From positions 1 to 41,351 of the forward strand of contig NZ_FQUJ01000023.1 in assembly GCF_900128925.1 (NCBI RefSeq): a stretch of DNA of 41,351 bases, written 5' to 3'. This document shows, piece by piece, positions 40,358 through 41,351 of the stretch (its first letter is position 1; each line of letters starts with the position of its first letter). The notes under the pieces are model-generated. The model was not told the origin of the DNA. It was given only the letters and a program-made list of their open reading frames with translations, and ran no database searches. This DNA is from Modicisalibacter ilicicola DSM 19980 (GTDB lineage: Bacteria > Pseudomonadota > Gammaproteobacteria > Pseudomonadales > Halomonadaceae). A program made the translations under genes and the position numbers.

Positions 40358-41351
40358 GTTCGCTGCCGCCCAGGCAGCTCAGAAACCACCAAGCACGAGC
40401 CAAGCGCAGCTTGTCAGGTTCGCTGCCGCCCAGGCAGCTCAGAAAGATGATGTGCGGTCCCTGGTCGATGTGCATGAGTTCGCTGCCGCCCAGGCAGCTC
40501 AGAAATGGTCGAGTGGGATCGGTGAGGGTGTTTGTCCGTTCGCTGCCGCCCAGGCAGCTCAGAAAACGATGACGATGCCGCTCCAGAGCAGCAATTTGTT
40601 CGCTGCCGCCCAGGCAGCTCAGAAAAGGCGTGTACCGATCTCGTTGATGGTAATTGCGTTCGCTGCCGCCCAGGCAGCTCAGAAAAAATTGTGAAAGGTG
40701 CGACGTTTTGTCTGTAAGTTCGCTGCCGCCCAGGCAGCTCAGAAAACCGCCATTTGAGGGTGTCGATGTTGATTGGAGTTCGCTGCCGCCCAGGCAGCTC
40801 AGAAAACGGCTCTGACCAATGCGGGAACCGCCATCGCGTTCGCTGCCGCCCAGGCAGCTCAGAAAAAGCACCAGACGTGAACATCCGAAAGCACCGCGTT
40901 CGCTGCCGCCCAGGCAGCTCAGAAAATCACGCACCTTCGATGCCGGGAGGTTCATAAGTTCGCTGCCGCCCAGGCAGCTCAGAAAACGGCTCTGACCAAT
41001 GCGGGAACCGCCATCGCGTTCGCTGCCGCCCAGGCAGCTCAGAAAAAGCACCAGACGTGAACATCCGAAAGCACCGCGTTCGCTGCCGCCCAGGCAGCTC
41101 AGAAAATCACGCACCTTCGATGCCGGGAGGTTCATAAGTTCGCTGCCGCCCAGGCAGCTCAGAAATGGCTTGGTGACGCGCATCAATTCTCGAACCAGTT
41201 CGCTGCCGCCCAGGCAGCTCAGAAAATCCCGCTGAGGCGCATTTTCTATCTGGAGACGTTCGCTGCCGCCCAGGCAGCTCAGAAAAATAGCTTTCCTTGA
41301 GTTCGACCGCAACAGCCGTTCGCTGCCGCCCAGGCAGCTCAGAAAAGGTGG
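40358..41351 (+). CRISPR. Type I-F CRISPR array, 17 repeats, cut by window edge
   Basis: Seventeen identical 28-bp repeats start at 40358 and every 60 bp to 41318; each begins GTTCGCTGCCGCC and ends GGCAGCTCAGAAA. There are 16 complete 32-nt spacers plus 6 nt of a seventeenth. The repeat holds the I-F stem GCTGCC/GGCAGC. Spacers 8-10 recur exactly as 11-13. No spacer matches another part of the window by eye. All repeats are intact, so the leader-distal, usually decayed end is not reached. The 60-bp period is a multiple of three, which opens long false reading frames on both strands. Confidence 0.98.
40778..41137 (+). repeat. Perfect tandem duplication of three repeat-spacer units (2 x 180 bp)
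   Basis: 40778-40957 is repeated base for base as 40958-41137, so spacers 8, 9 and 10 (from 40806, 40866 and 40926) equal spacers 11, 12 and 13 (from 40986, 41046 and 41106). Likely made by recombination between the identical repeats. Confidence 0.97.

Noticed and set aside
40287-41312. 341-codon minus-strand open frame, and several shorter plus-strand frames, across the CRISPR array
   Set aside because: The 60-bp repeat-spacer period is a multiple of three, so a stop-free repeat opens long frames; the 20-residue periodic translation is an artefact.

Overview
The window reads as chromosome of a GC-rich gammaproteobacterium, most likely Halomonadaceae (Halomonas-like). This is inferred from TAXI-type TRAP transport, a class I PHA synthase next to a reductase, a complete pgaABCD set, an orphan betaine-type binding protein and strong CGC/CGT-type arginine codon use. 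No rRNA, tRNA, phage or insertion sequence was seen.

Layout. 1-4508 (minus strand): a beta-oxidation-like operon with a FadB-like protein lacking a recognisable NAD-binding motif, two unlike acyl-CoA dehydrogenases and the start of ETF-ubiquinone oxidoreductase. 4621-9231 (minus): a TAXI TRAP operon in which one fused permease is flanked by two paralogous binding proteins, with a visible sigma70-type promoter and a terminator. 9446-15474 (minus): pgaABCD for poly-N-acetylglucosamine, followed upstream by a 750-base gene-poor, partly very AT-rich region. 16227-22000: a DMT exporter, a 1-Cys peroxiredoxin with a ferritin-like protein, an NlpC/P60 lipoprotein, an orphan betaine-type binding protein and glyoxalase I. 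20859-27895 (minus): a long, tightly overlapping operon: small membrane ORF, znuC, znuB, znuA, a MacB/LolD-like ATPase, an FtsX-like permease and an AttH/CrtC-type lipocalin protein. It is headed by a Zur-box-like palindrome over a -10 element. 27930-30575 (minus): phaC and a short-chain reductase. 31528-41351 (plus): a complete type I-F CRISPR-Cas locus (cas1, cas2-3, csy1, csy2, csy3, cas6f) and a 17-repeat array that runs off the window.

The most interesting region is the 450-base gap between cas2-3 and csy1 (35838-36287). It holds what looks like a complete CreTA-type RNA toxin-antitoxin or Cascade-autoregulation module. On the minus strand there is a one-spacer mini-CRISPR with two degenerate repeats. 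Both keep the 6-bp stem and 5-nt loop (one through two compensatory base-pair changes), and they lie exactly 32 nt apart. Its spacer matches 23 of 32 positions of a site at 35984-36015 that carries a correct type I-F CC PAM. That site abuts a promoter-like element that would transcribe a structured RNA. This RNA has a near-perfect Shine-Dalgarno sequence, an 11-codon ORF with tandem AGA-AGA codons, and a strong 3' hairpin. This matches the known logic of CreTA, where Cascade plus CreA represses a small RNA toxin that traps a rare arginine tRNA. All of it is inferred from sequence alone.

Other points: the CRISPR array carries a perfect 180-bp tandem duplication of three repeat-spacer units, and the znu operon appears to extend Zur control to an ABC/FtsX/AttH export-like module.
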